From the NCBI GenBank assembly GCA_003008705.1, contig PDUO01000036.1, forward strand, positions 133,968 through 197,967: a stretch of 64,000 bases of DNA. The letters run 5' to 3'. Origin of the DNA: Pezicula radicicola. Lineage: Eukaryota; Ascomycota; Leotiomycetes; Helotiales; Dermateaceae. The notes under the pieces are model-generated. The model worked only from the letters and a program-made list of their open reading frames with translations. It ran no database searches and was not told where the DNA came from. Both the position numbers and the translations under genes were made by a program. Every line of letters begins with the position of its first letter. Position 1 is the stretch's first letter. Below are positions 33,957-45,462 of the stretch, in pieces.

Positions 33957-34833
33957 TATTTCTGATTTGTGGTAAAAGATTGAAGGTTGTAGAGAAAAAG
34001 TTGTGGGAGTGAGTCGCGAAGGGGGATCAAGATTAACGAAGTATTGTTTATAAATGAAGAAAAAAGGATGTGCAGACACCTGTTACTTATTCATTTCTTA
34101 CCAGCCTCCAGGGGTGCGCAATTCTCGAATAGTATCGCAAAGACACAGAATGTTTGTGTCGATCATTTACAGATGACGAAAATCCTCCTGTAGTACTTGT
34201 ACAATACCGTACCACGAGCGCATAAAAAAGGTTAGTGATAAGCTGATACCCATTTAAAAATGATTGTTTGCTCCACTAAGGGAGGGGATTAGGTGAGGCT
34301 TCGGCGCTGAGCAAACCGTGTTACCGCCCATCGGTGCCGTATCGTGACGACTGGCGGACTTTTGAGGCACAGTTGCTGATTATTGGGAAAATTGGGGGCG
34401 GAATAATGGGGTGAATCGTAAGATTCGCAAGGGTTTTGGGGGTTGTCCACTCGTAGCGTTGGTTTGCTAATTTTGATAAGGGGCGCAATGCATTTTTTGG
34501 GAGCTATCATAAGAGAGCCCTAGTGCTCTGCTTTATAATAAGTAGGCGACGCGTACATCCCTAAGCTGCTGCCTCCTTGGAGATGAGGCAGGATAATAAC
34601 ATGAAATCTCGAGAGAACAGCGAGGAAATTTTTGTCGTTCTTTTTGAGGGGGCGGATTTGGGGGCGGTTTTAAGGGCAGTCTTGCAACGGACTGGCTTGC
34701 TCCGGTAGACAATAATAAAGACTTCAATTCCATGGCTATCGTAAATACTCATAAACTCGTAACCTCTGCTCAATGCCGTCTGTAACCAATCCACATCTTG
34801 CTGCCTTCTCAGCATGGAACTTTGTACAATCTC
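33957..34833. other. Intergenic stretch between the membrane protein and HAUS6 genes
   Basis: Short minus-strand frames at 34289-34815 have no defensible motif. Confidence 0.4.
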
Positions 34834-37260
34834 TTATAACATGCCATCCTCACTCATCACACTCTCAGCGCCCCAACTCTTCGCCGGACTAATAGCTGGG
34901 CTCATCGCTAGAGGCGTTGTGGCGATCTTCGGCCTGGACTTGAATACATCTTCATAATCCGGATCCTCTCCTTCAATTAAGATACTAAGGTCTTCAAACT
35001 TGCTCTCGTCCTCCTCCCTAAGACTTGGTTCCTTCACCTTCGGGAAGTAACTACTCTCCCTTTGCCTCTTCTTCTCTGCTTTCACACTCCGTCTTCTGTC
35101 TAACTGCGCTTTCTTCTGTGCAGCTTCGAAACCGGCCATACTTTTCCGTGTACGCTCGATTAGGTCGGCGTGTGGATCAATCTCTGGTGACTTGATTGGT
35201 GGAGTGAGCTTAGGTCTAAGGGAGAGGCGAGGGAGGTCGAAGTCGTCGTGTAAGTCGGAGACCTCGGTGTGGGAGGCGCGAGCCATGGACAGCCGAGTTC
35301 TTTCAGCTAGAGAGAGCTTATGGCGTGGTTTCTTTGGGGAAGGTGATACTGCTGCCATAGAGTTGAGAATCTGGTCTGCCAACTCGTCGTTTCCTGGATC
35401 CGGAGAGATGATTGGGTTTGGACGGAACTCTGCTGGAGGAGTTCGAATTCTGGGAGGTTCAACAATTCGAGGTGTTGAGGCTACGCGCGTTGTGTCATCT
35501 TCACTTTCTAGCTCTGTGTCGAGGTCAGAGATTGGCTGAGTTGTGATGGGCTGAGACCGTATTTCTGTTGCTGGACTTCGTACTCTGTGGCGGAGCTCAG
35601 TTCTTCGTGATGCTGGCACTGCATTGAAAGTATTGTCTTCATTTTCAGACTCTGTATCGAGAGGTATCGCTCTCCCCTTAGGTAAAGGAGCAGTATCCGG
35701 CGCTGTGATGGCCGTATTGTCGTGCGCTATTTCAGATGGAGGAGTTCGAGATAATGACTTGGATCCATAGCTATTGAAGCCTGGCGAGACAACCTCCGAA
35801 TCACTCGATGCTGACGACCAATCGTCGTCCTCCTTTGCCGCAGGTTCCTTTTCTGCTGTGGGTGAAGAAGCAGCTGAAGAGGGAGCAACTGGCGATGTTA
35901 TAGAAGACGACGTTCTTCTACCTTGTGGAGGTAAACTCCGCCTAGCGGCCCGAGTATTCTTGGGCTGTGGCTTGCCGACATTCGCTAGCTCATCCCTCAT
36001 ATTCTCCAGCATCCGAGCGTAATCTTCCTGTAGTGGAGCAGCATCGGCTGCATCAACGACTTTCCCCCTCACCTGCAAGGCTTCATGCTTAGTAAAACCA
36101 AGGTCAATCTTCACATTCCCTTTCGCAGCTGGCAGGTCCCGTTTCTTCGGCGATGTATCTTTCTTCGCAAGTGTCTTTCCAAAATCCTGCCATTTTGCCA
36201 AGCGCTCAGCCTGATCCTTCACGCGTGCATCCAATTGCTCCAAGAGCCCCGCGTGCCGCTTCCCCTCTAGATCTCCAATTGTACCCTTCTCGACATGCTC
36301 CCACACATTCTGGAATTGTGTCGCCAACAGCCCATCTTTGCCATCGCTGCAATCGCCGTAAAGAATACTCTCTGTCCACTCGCTATTACCACCCCAATTC
36401 TTCTGAAACTTCTCATGAAGTTCACCAACTTCCCTTCGTGACAACTTCGTCTGTGGCCCTCCTTCTTCAATTGATTCCTTCAACTGTTCATGCCGACGTG
36501 TGGCTCGGCGTCGATTGAGATTCAGAAGTTCCGCAAAGTCGTGGTATTTGGCTCTCGAGTTGTTCTTGTCCTGTAGATGCTTACTTAATGATGCTTTGTG
36601 CGCCAATATCAATGCAGATAATATGGTCCTTTCTCCCGAATAAGAGAAGTTCTCTGATGCAAGTTGTTGCGCGATGGCCTGGTATGGTCCTGTAGTCGCT
36701 TCCTGAACTTTCCTCTGCAGAACTGCATTTGAAAACACACCCAAGACTTCTTCCAGTCTTTCACCCTTGCATTCATCCAGCATAGTCTTTCTCAAAACAG
36801 TGTCCCGGCCCAATACTCCATTTTTCTTGGCTTGATCGAGACATCGATACAGAGCGGTGCGCAGGTTGAGGGATTGGAGCGGCTCGAGAGGAGGATAGAA
36901 AGGCTGTAATTTCTAGAGACAAAGAGTCAACATTTAGAGGCTCATGGAAATTTGTTGTGGCCCTACATTTCGTGCTTCCTCCGGATCCCAGAGCACAAAC
37001 AGCTGATAAAGAGCCCACTCGACACATTGTATGCGCTTCTTTGCGTCTTTCGAAGTCAACACCGCTAGAGTGATGTCTGGCCAGTCTTTCCGCAGATCTA
37101 AGTCTAACAGGCGTACATTGGTAAGGAAGAGCGTCAGGTTCGAGGGTCCTGATCCGGTTGGGGGGTTAAGTGCAGACGAGAGTTTCAGACCACCCGTTGG
37201 AGGTGCTCCTCGCAGGCTGCGAGTTCGCGACTGAGCGAGATTGGCGGTTGAGGTTGCCAT
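34834..37260 (-). CDS. HAUS6: Augmin (HAUS) complex subunit 6 homologue
   Basis: Exons 37260-36967 and 36912-34834 give 790 residues; the 54-base intron has GTAGGG and TCTCTAG and is phase 0. The N-terminal 230 residues fit the HAUS6 N-terminal domain: LFLTNVRLLDLDLRKDWPDI, KKRIQCVEWALYQLF, then across the splice LQPFYPPLEPLQSLNLRTAL and NGVLGRDTVLRKTMLDECKG. The middle is helical and Lys/Glu-rich (coiled coil). The C-terminal half is low-complexity, Ser/Pro-rich with repeated TP and SP sites and short repeats such as DTE(S/L)E(N/S)ED, probably disordered and phosphorylated. Augmin binds existing spindle microtubules and recruits gamma-tubulin for branching nucleation. The gene is longer than the conserved domain alone. 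Confidence 0.85.
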
Positions 37261-37514
37261 TGTGAGGATATCAAAGCTGATATGTACGACGAGAACATGG
37301 TATGCCTCTGTTAAGGAGTTCTTCAGTTGTTAAGGGCGGTCTGCGTTATGCAATACGACGTGGGGCCTTTGCCCTTTGCATAAACAACCACCACAACAAA
37401 TGCGTGTCGCGAAACAAGGTTGCTGAGTCAGCAACCGGTTCGCCCACCAGGGACCAGCATTCTCGTGTGGACGTTTAAATCAACGTCAATAATGTAAACA
37501 ACCAAAAAGGTGTA
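37261..37514. promoter_or_regulatory. Upstream region of HAUS6, bounded by a MITE
   Basis: These 254 bases separate the HAUS6 start codon from the element at 37515-37652. No specific site was recognised. Confidence 0.3.
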
Positions 37515-37652
37515 CCGTCAAAACTCATTCATATAGGTAGCGTAAAGCAGGGATTTGCTACTGAACTCTATTCCTCACCGATATAACCCCTACTCCCCTA
37601 CTCCCGCTATCAATCCCTGTTTTACGCTACCCATATGAATGAGTTTTGACGG
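37515..37652. mobile_element. 138-base MITE with 41-base inverted arms
   Basis: Bases 37515-37555 and 37612-37652 are inverted copies with 39 of 41 positions matching, beginning CCGTCAAAACTCATTCATAT. No obvious target duplication was seen. It lies 254 bases upstream of HAUS6. Confidence 0.8.
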
Positions 37653-39320
37653 GAGAGCACATTGCGTTCGAAGCTACACTACTTCAATTCACGCACGCTA
37701 AGAACCTATTCAGTTGCTCAAGTCACCTTGGCGGGCGTAAGGCTCAAACCACGACAGACATCTGCAACTAACGCACTGATGTGGCAGTTCATCAGGCCGG
37801 AACACATCACTCGGGATGGCTAAAATTTTAAATGAACCAGAACTTGTATACCAGCAGCTCCTTACATTAGTGGCTCTGCTATTCATTTCCACAGTTGACC
37901 CTTTGAATTATAGCTCGAAAATTTTAAATAATACAAACCATTTCAATCAGTATTCTCAATATGCTAGTCCTACTTTTGAGATTGTACATACGGAGTATCG
38001 CTGCCAGGGTTCTGGGTTTCCCAAATTAACAGGGAACCTAATTATTGAGAACAGACAATCTACTTAAGCAATACTAGTTTCCTCTTAAAGTCTTGTCATA
38101 CACCACTAAATAACAACTACATTAACATCCAGTCAGTCAACACGAATGAGGTATTTACAGTAATTCCTAACAGTTAAAACACTAGACTACTCTTCTCCTG
38201 TCTATACATCTTGAGGAGAAATAATTACCAGCCAGACAAAGACTTGAAGACGGCTTCGGTAATAAATTTGATAAGGAAACGAGTAAGAAGATTCAATACT
38301 TCTTTCTTGTTCGTGGCTGCTAGTGGTTTGATTTGAATGGAAGTTACAAACTATAGTCCAAATATCCAAATCAAGTAGGGGACTTGAATCAAGTAACTTA
38401 ATAAGTCACCTAAAAAGTAAGGTACCCAAGTTATGCTAAATAACTCAAATTAAGCAAATTACTTAAGTTAATGAGTTACTATTCTGCTATGTAACTACTA
38501 TTTGACGCCTATATGTAGTTAGGTGACACTTAGCTAGTTTAACCGAAGTAACGCAAAGGATCCACGTCTGCTCACTCTAAGGTCAATTTATCTCAAAGCC
38601 TAAATGTACCAGAGGGAAACCAGCGAGAGAGAAACCCCGTGTTCTTTTGCCAGGTGCAAGATTTTAGGAATTACTTATTTCTTGCGTAGAGAAAACATCA
38701 ACAGGCCTCAAGGCTTAGGTTGCCTCAAGGATGATCATAACGAAAAGCGTGAAATAAACCATTGAATGTCAACAGTACTTGAGAGCTAGAGCCTCTCGAC
38801 CTTTTCAATAGAAAAACTAATTCAACTAGTTTCCATCTTATTTCCTTACTTGGTTTTCCTCACTTACTCGGTTTTCCTTACTTACTTGGTCTTTGGCTTT
38901 TTGTAGTTGTGGTAATGCAACATCCACCGAGCATTTCCTCAGAGTCTGAGGTAAGTAAACTTAATTTTAGGAACCAAGCATCAACCCTACCCTCATAGTC
39001 GAAACAGAGAATCAGAGATTCAATAAGTTGTCAACCCCCCCAGATCCCTGCCAGCTTACCCCATACTTCAACAACCGAAGCCGAGGCTCCCCGCAATCTC
39101 TCAAATTTCAACGACAGCTCATTACATAGAATCCTCGAACCACCAAAACAATTCTCCTAACAACTCCAATCCCTCCATCAAATCGTCAATTACACCCCTA
39201 TCAATCAATTGCATGCAATCCAATCCCCTCTACAAAAATTACATCCTCTCCAAGACCTCCTGCCCAGTCCTAATCTTCCAAACACCCACCCTCAAACTCC
39301 GAAAACAAAAAACCACCAAC
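37653..39320. other. Intergenic stretch with AAGTAACTTA-like repeats
   Basis: Bases 38376-38490 contain repeated AAGTAACTTA, AAGTTATG and TTACTTAAGTTAATG words resembling those at 16634-16705. C/A-rich sequence just before 39321 is the likely leader of the next gene. Confidence 0.5.
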
Positions 39321-40181
39321 ATGTCCACCCTACCTAATTTCACAACACCACCACCACCCATAAAAGATGCCCTTCTCAGCTTTCCAACCCCTGAAACCCT
39401 TCTAATAACGCTCAATCGACCAAAAGATCTGAATTGTATTTCTACCCGTGGACACCACGAGCTCTCAACCGTATACGAATGGCTCGATACCGAACCCTCC
39501 TTACGATGCGCTATCCTCACAGGAACCGGCCGTGCCTTCTGCGCGGGCGCAGATTTGAAGGAATGGGATACCAATAATCGGCCAGATGCAGCACCAGATA
39601 AAGAATCGAGTGCCGGGGCGCAAGGTCGAACAATGCCAGCTGGTGGATTCGGGGCATTATCGAGGAGAGGGGGAAAGAAACCGGTGATATGTGCGGTGAA
39701 TGGGATTTGTTTTGGAGGTGGTTGTGAGATGATTATTAATGCTGATATCGTGATTGCCGATGAAGGGGCTGTTTTTGGGTTACCGGAGGTTAAGATTGGG
39801 GTTCTTGCTCTGGCTGGGGCTTTAACGAGGTTGGTGAGGACGGTGGGGAAACCGAGGGCTATGGAGATGGCACTTACGGGTCGGACATTGAGTGCTGAGG
39901 AAGCAAGGGAGTGGGGATTGATTAATAAGATTGTGAAGAAGGGGACGTGTGTGGAGGAGGCGTTGAAAATGGCTGGTTTGATTTGTGCGAATAGTCCGGA
40001 TTCGGTGATTGTTTCGAGGGAGGGTATTAAGATGGGGTGGGAGGGTGTTGGTGCTGAGGAGGGGACTAGGCTATTGGCTGAGAATTGGTATAAGAGGATG
40101 GATAAAGGGGAGAATATGAAGGAGGGGGTTAGAAGCTTCGTGGAGAAAAGGAAGCCGATATGGGTGCCCAGCAAGCTGTAG
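39321..40181 (+). CDS. Peroxisomal enoyl-CoA hydratase/isomerase family protein (PTS1 SKL)
   Basis: One exon of 286 residues; the Met at 39321 (context ACC AAC ATG TCC) is preferred to an upstream in-frame Met because the crotonase fold begins soon after it. Motifs are RAFCAGADLKEW (72-82) for the first oxyanion-hole loop, NGICFGGGCEM (127-137) for the second, and VFGLPEVKIG (151-160). Both catalytic Glu positions known from rat mitochondrial hydratase are present (Glu136 and Glu156). The C-terminus is SKL, a canonical type 1 peroxisomal signal. It probably hydrates 2-enoyl-CoA in peroxisomal beta-oxidation or in side-chain breakdown of a branched acid. An antisense frame of 311 codons is a compositional shadow. 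Codon bias shifts from C-rich to G-rich along the gene. Confidence 0.9.
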   Translation: MSTLPNFTTPPPPIKDALLSFPTPETLLITLNRPKDLNCISTRGHHELSTVYEWLDTEPSLRCAILTGTGRAFCAGADLKEWDTNNRPDAAPDKESSAGAQGRTMPAGGFGALSRRGGKKPVICAVNGICFGGGCEMIINADIVIADEGAVFGLPEVKIGVLALAGALTRLVRTVGKPRAMEMALTGRTLSAEEAREWGLINKIVKKGTCVEEALKMAGLICANSPDSVIVSREGIKMGWEGVGAEEGTRLLAENWYKRMDKGENMKEGVRSFVEKRKPIWVPSKL

Positions 40182-40873
40182 GAAGAAGTAGGGTTAAAGA
40201 AAGCTAGTAGAGAACGTAGAAGTAAGGATAGTAAAACTTTTAAGGTGCTACGTACACTGCAATATCTTACTATGTTATAGCCAGCATGTGCATAGAGTCA
40301 AGGGGTGATATAAGTTCTGTAGATACAAGAGTCTTTTGCTCTAAACTGCAGACTCTGTTATATTATCATAACTGAGAGTACCTACCAATGGTACATGGTA
40401 CAAGAAGACAATCACGTAGGAGTATCGTAATTTCCTTGAGTTAAGCTGAGTCACTCTACACGACGCTGCAGCAGGCGGTTCTTATTCGTGCTTTTTTAGT
40501 TTGGGCTCATGTTTTTGGAATTTTGGCCCCGAAGTCATTTCCACGTTTACTTTTCCTCCTCAAAACACCTCTTCCATGCCCCCACACAAATACTCTCCTC
40601 CCCCCTTCCCCTCTAGATAATCCTTATTCAGTGGGTCAGTAACGTGGGTAGAGAACTTAAGCAGAGCCAGTAGGAAGAGCACAAACTATGCTAGAATTCC
40701 AGGATTTTAGTGTAAATTCCACGGAGTATGCGTTGAGTGGTCTTGAACTGCTACATTGAGTCCACGTAATTGCCCGAGTAAACCTACACCACCGACCACT
40801 GAATAAGGGTTATTTAGGGGAGGAGGGGAGAGGGGAGTAACAACCACGAAAGTGTCCGAGGAGCTCTACGTCT
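40182..40873. other. Intergenic stretch
   Basis: Nothing was recognised beyond a purine-rich tract (about 40817-40838) just before the next remnant. Confidence 0.4.
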
Positions 40874-41557
40874 TTGAAAAGATCGAAGAATCTGCTAGAC
40901 ATGGCTCCAAACAACCTACCTCCAGTGTCACCGCACTCCTCCTATAGTCTTGTATCAACACTAAGATTAGTTGTTTCACGGTTCAACCAAAAAGAAGAAA
41001 TGCAGCTTCTGAATCTATCCATAAAGCTCCAGCGACTCGCCACCCCCGTCTCTAACGAGATGAATCACACCTCCTCGATACTTAGCAGCTTCCGCAACTT
41101 CTGTGACCTTCCCAAAGAGGTCCGTATTATGATATTCGAATTTGCAGTCAAATAAATAGGACCGCGAACAGTCCATGTCTGGCATAACGACATAAACGGT
41201 GGACTCGCGTCTCGAGATCCAATTCCATCCTTGCTACACGCCACCTCTGAGTCTAGGAGAGTTGCACTGTACTTATTTAAACCATCGCTTCCTCAATTTC
41301 ACGGCACGAAAGCCCACACCTGATACACCAAACGTGCAACGAGTAACGTATCTAAACTAAACAAAGTCTGGCTCAATTTTAACTGCGATACTTTAAAGCT
41401 CAGTTCCCGCTCGCATGATGTATTCAGTTATTTTCCAAGGCTAGATGTTCAAAACTTGAGGTTCTTGGTTTTTGTAGCAGATTATATCAATAAGATATTT
41501 AACATTAGAGAACGACCAAAGGTTGAGAGTGGTCAAATGAAAGAAGCATTCTCTTAG
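40874..41557 (+). pseudogene. 2EXR-domain protein remnant with two in-frame stops
   Basis: A Met-initiated frame reaches FCDLPKEVRIMIFEFAVK, the usual opening of 2EXR proteins, then meets TAA at 41153-41155. In the same frame the expected continuation follows (PRTVHVW, then PIPSLLHATSESRRVALYLF), interrupted by TGA at 41321-41323, and then a further 77 codons (FPRLDVQNLRFLVFVADYI) to TAG at 41555-41557. Both internal stops differ by one C-to-T change from common codons (CAA, CGA). 2EXR proteins are a large fungal family of unknown function. No intron would remove both stops cleanly. I regard it as a pseudogene. Confidence 0.75.
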
Positions 41558-42262
41558 AAGTAGACAATACAATACCTGATTATTACCTTTCAGCTCTCTG
41601 TATTGACTTTGCAAATTGCTCGCTTAAATGCCACCGGCATCTACATACTGTACGAATTGGTTTATAAGGGATCATTTTAATTAGGGGAAGTGAGTTATCC
41701 AAATCAACTGGGTTACCCAAATCCATTTCTTATGTCTGAATAAATAACCATTCGAAATAATCTCTTATAACCCAATTACGGTACTCTCTAGCCCAGCCAG
41801 TATGATCCCATATCTCTACAAACAAACCCTCTCCATATAAACCCCAAAGTTTATTTTAAGCTGACTTGTAAAAGGGTTTAATGTCCTGAAATTATGTTTC
41901 ACTGATGATTTTTATGCTCCAGAATGAAAGCATACGAGTGTTCTAATCATTAGTCCACGGAGGCAGGCAATTAACCAAGACAGAACGGGAAGAGAATAGG
42001 TCATTTAAAGCCTGATCTCACCGATTGGTTTTGACTTATTTATGATTAGATGTTCACTGGTAATAAACAATTTGGAAGTGGGGTTGATATCATTTTAAAT
42101 TGAAGACTTTACTAAATTATCTTCTCTCCCAATAACTTAGTGAAGACATTGATGCTGTAAATCCATGATCGCTGATTCCTAGTATATCAGCCGCCTACGC
42201 CATAACAATTTCTTAACGTCCTTTGCGTATCCTCCCCTGACCACCTAGAACCAAACTCCAAG
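41558..42262. other. Intergenic stretch containing one MITE
   Basis: It holds the element at 41646-41783; otherwise AT-rich and featureless. Confidence 0.4.
41646..41783. mobile_element. 138-base MITE, copy 2 of the 25-kb family
   Basis: It starts TACTGTACGAATTGGTTTAT like the copy at 25028, and ends with the diverged inverse of that arm (CTTATAACCCAATTACGGTA). The centre shares GAGTTA- and GGTTACCC-type words with the other copy. Confidence 0.7.
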
Positions 42263-42448
42263 CTACTTCTCCGAGTGGAACAAGCACATCCCATCAAGTC
42301 TCTGATACACCTCCTCAACTCTGCATGGATAGCCAGCCTTATTTCGCTCACAGATGAATCTATCCACAGTTTCGTAACAACCAATTCCTTCAGGATCAAC
42401 TGCTCTTGCCGGACAGTCGGTGTAGCAATTCCTGTAGATGGTACACAT
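42263..42448 (-). CDS. Candidate small Cys-rich ORF (61 residues, seven Cys)
   Basis: The frame contains Cys at positions 2, 8, 12, 24, 33, 42 and 55 (NCYTDC, IGCYE, FICERN). This density is typical of small secreted fungal proteins. No signal peptide is in this frame; a hydrophobic N-terminus (MQFLKLMFYHTASHSLILLL) is encoded upstream on the same strand at 42765, but I could not find clean splice sites joining them. It may be an exon, a remnant or chance. Confidence 0.25.
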   Translation of the reverse strand: MCTIYRNCYTDCPARAVDPEGIGCYETVDRFICERNKAGYPCRVEEVYQRLDGMCLFHSEK

Positions 42449-43323
42449 GGCTGGTAAATAGTATACTTGCTGACGTTAACTGTTGTGGACGCTGGAGAGA
42501 TTGGTTTGGAAAGGGGTTTCAGTTGTGGCGATAGTTGTTAGACAACTATGAAGGATGATAAAGAATTGTAGTGGTCATACAAAGCACAGTAGTCGAAGGC
42601 TTGGACTCGAAGGGAGTTTTTATACAAGGCTGCTGGAGATCTCGTGAGCCAATGACGCGAGAAAACATTCATAGTCTCAACGATATTCACAATGCCAGCA
42701 ACATTCAGCAATAATATTAATGAATGGCTTGCAGTATGATAAAACATTAGTTTCAAGAACTGCATTCAAATCGAACAGTCAGAGGCGGAGAATGTTGACC
42801 TTTATATTTTAATTTCTGTCGATACGGCTACATAGACACTCCACAGAATCAGCATAATAATCCTATGACTGTTCCGGAAACGAATAAATTGGCTTCTTTA
42901 GAACAAAAAGGTTCCTTCTTGGCTTTCGATGATGCTCCAGAAATCAATGCAACCTGAAGTCAGGCTAAAATCGTGTCCATTGAGGTTGACGATCTAGCTG
43001 AAGAAAGAGACTTATCTAAATAGAACTTTGATTGTCCGCTCATTCAATGGTGGCCCAGTCTTAATTATATTTCCGAAAGTTACCAATGTGTCCATATTTG
43101 ACATTTTCTCAAATCAACGCTCCTTGTTAATGCAGTAATAGCAGGGAATCTAGTCACACTGACTAGAAAGTAATTGATTTGTTGCCAGGTAGCCAGTAGT
43201 TGCCAGACACTGCATTGAAAACCTGTGGAGAAACGACTAGTATTGTCTCGTTTGACAAGATTGTCCCTGAACCTCTCTTGCTACTTTTTGGTATCGACGA
43301 TGACGCCTCGAAATTTCCCTCTG
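42449..43323. other. Intergenic stretch
   Basis: No supported gene apart from the possible signal-peptide exon near 42765 mentioned above. Confidence 0.35.
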
Positions 43324-44217
43324 CTACTTTGTTTGTCGGAGTCCAATGTCCGCAGCAATCCGTGTTAAGTCATTCTCCAAGTTTTGTACCTTCTCAAGTC
43401 CCCCACGGATAGTCTTCCATTCTTCGAGAAGCGCTTCTTCGTTATTCGCCCCATCACCCAGTCGCTCGATTCGTTCCTTGCGGAAGATATCGATCTGCAA
43501 AGCCCAGTCGTTAATCTTCTTATCATCGAAGACTTTGTGGACCCATAAATTGCGATCCTTGGTGGTTTCTTCTTTCGTCGCTGACCTACCCTCGAGGATC
43601 CAGTTCGGGGTGAAGTCATTGTGAACAAAGCCGCTTGCACCGGCGATGGAACCGACGACAGTCTTGGTGTCTCCCTCTACTAAACACTTCGCAAGTTCTA
43701 GAAGAGTAAGTCTACTTCGCCACTTGCGAACACCGTTCTCATTCATTCCAGGATTGTTACGAGACACGGATTGAGGGGTCTTGACCACATTGACGGGGTT
43801 TGTTGCGGCTGCTATTGTGTTCGAGGTGATTGAACGCGCCCTGCCCTTGAACAAAATAATTTCTTCTTCTGAATCGCTATCCAAAGTCACTGCATTTCTA
43901 GCACTCTCCGAAGAGTCTTCTGGTACAGTTCTCTTGCTTGGACCGTTTCCAACGCTGGTCTGGCTTTTCCGTGGACTATTTCCATTACTGTTCATGCAGT
44001 TCTCGGCGCTCGAAGCAGAAGCAGCGACTCTGTTATCACCTCCATCTTTTATGCCGTCATATCCTGCGATTTTGGTTTGTGGCTGACCGCTAGCTTCTAC
44101 TCGAGCGATCTCGGAAAGTACTTTGTTCGTAAAGTCTGTGAAACGGCGGCCTGATATCTTGGACACAAGAGGAAGGAGAGACAACGCGCCATTGTCGATG
44201 AGTGTTGAAGGAGACAT
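43324..44217 (-). CDS. Array member A: uncharacterised protein with SIM-like motif and NEFTPxW-type domain
   Basis: One coding exon of 297 residues. A GT-AG intron is likely in the 5' leader, with its acceptor (CTACATAG) ending just before AATGTC. Residues 110-123 (VTLDSDSEEEIILF) look like a SUMO-interaction motif: hydrophobic residues beside an acidic/Ser run. Residues 164-211 read KWRSRLT, a helix, then GFVHNDFTPNWILEGR, matching the WRGPLT...NEFTPVW domain of the genes at 52919 and 61280. The C-terminal 80 residues are charged and helical (probable coiled coil). The N-terminal half is Ser/Asn-rich and likely disordered. No signal peptide or membrane helix. I recognise no named family; a nuclear role is only a guess from the motif and composition. 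Confidence 0.75.
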   Translation of the reverse strand: MSPSTLIDNGALSLLPLVSKISGRRFTDFTNKVLSEIARVEASGQPQTKIAGYDGIKDGGDNRVAASASSAENCMNSNGNSPRKSQTSVGNGPSKRTVPEDSSESARNAVTLDSDSEEEIILFKGRARSITSNTIAAATNPVNVVKTPQSVSRNNPGMNENGVRKWRSRLTLLELAKCLVEGDTKTVVGSIAGASGFVHNDFTPNWILEGRSATKEETTKDRNLWVHKVFDDKKINDWALQIDIFRKERIERLGDGANNEEALLEEWKTIRGGLEKVQNLENDLTRIAADIGLRQTK

Positions 44218-45462
44218 TCTATGTAGATGGTTAGAATATAGGTTGTGAGAACGGAGGCAACTCAGAAGAGCCTAGAGATTTTATTCCGCGTTGATACGTA
44301 CATGTTGTGTTGAAAGTGTCTGAGGCGTAGTGGTTGGGTAATAGGATCTGGTTTTGTTTACGGATCGTATTGAGACTGCGCAGGAAAGGTTTCGAGGTTG
44401 TAGGTCCTGTACTAGGTCAAAAATGACTTGCGGAGTTCCTCTCCTTGGATCGATGACGGTGGTGCGAATTCGAGGTGCTGTTGTAGTTTTGAGAATAAGC
44501 CGAAGGAGGGGAATATGCCGCAGGCGCTTTTCTTTCGTAGCCTAAGCTTTTCGAATTCATATTCAGCAACAGTGAAGTTTATATTTTATATGAAATTTAT
44601 GCCACGTTGATCTGTCCGAATGAAGGGGAATTGCGCAATTGTAAAAACATCAAAATTAACTTGAAGTCTGGGAGACGTATAAAACTCACGGAGATATTTA
44701 GAGCACATTTTGGGAATAGTGTGTATAACACTTCTGTGGTGCATAGAATTTAGCTATTCATGAATCCCGGATATGGCGACTAATATACTACCTCTGATGT
44801 TTGTTCCTTCAGAAAACTTTCAGGACAACTTAAGCAATCCTTACTTCATTTCAATGACTAGCAAAGAAGCAAAGGAGCTACTATCACAAACATCAAATGC
44901 TTGTGCAAGTACCATAATGTAAAAAGCGAGCAAGTTGTTTAGAAGGCTTAGGTTTCCATGAAGCGCCATTCTCGGGGCCATTGCTTGCTGTATTAAAACC
45001 CATAAAGTTGCTCTTACAAAGATAATCTCAATGCAGACAACGTCGTTGTGATTGAAAGGATTTGGGGGGTTTCTGTTAAAGGTTATGGTGGAGCTAAATA
45101 TCAAGACTCTGAATTTTATTACGGGCGGTCACGTTAGAAGTTGGGTGGATTGTCGTGTCGTGGATAATTTAAGTGCTGTATTCGAATGATAGAGTACCGA
45201 ATAATGAAGCAGCTTGCTGAAAACTACTATACACAATTAGATTTCAATATAGCTTCAAGTTACGGCTATTCATTGGTGAAGTAATACCCATCGCCTATGT
45301 GAGGGTGGTTGGTACGAGTTTTGATATTATCTATGAAATCCTCCCAGAAGTGTCATAAATAAGAGGGTGATATGAAATCATACGTTTTTTTTTCTAGGGA
45401 CCAATTAGATAAGGTGTCATGGCGCTAGATGGTATTCACTTACATAGGCTTCTCAAAGACTC
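44218..45462. other. Intergenic stretch between array members A and B
   Basis: It includes the probable 5' leader exon and intron of member A (donor near 44302). Nothing else was supported. Confidence 0.4.

Noticed and set aside
39239..40174. 311-codon frame antisense to the enoyl-CoA hydratase gene
   Set aside because: It is the complement of a gene with full catalytic motifs; its own sequence has no recognisable motif and follows the codon skew of the sense strand.
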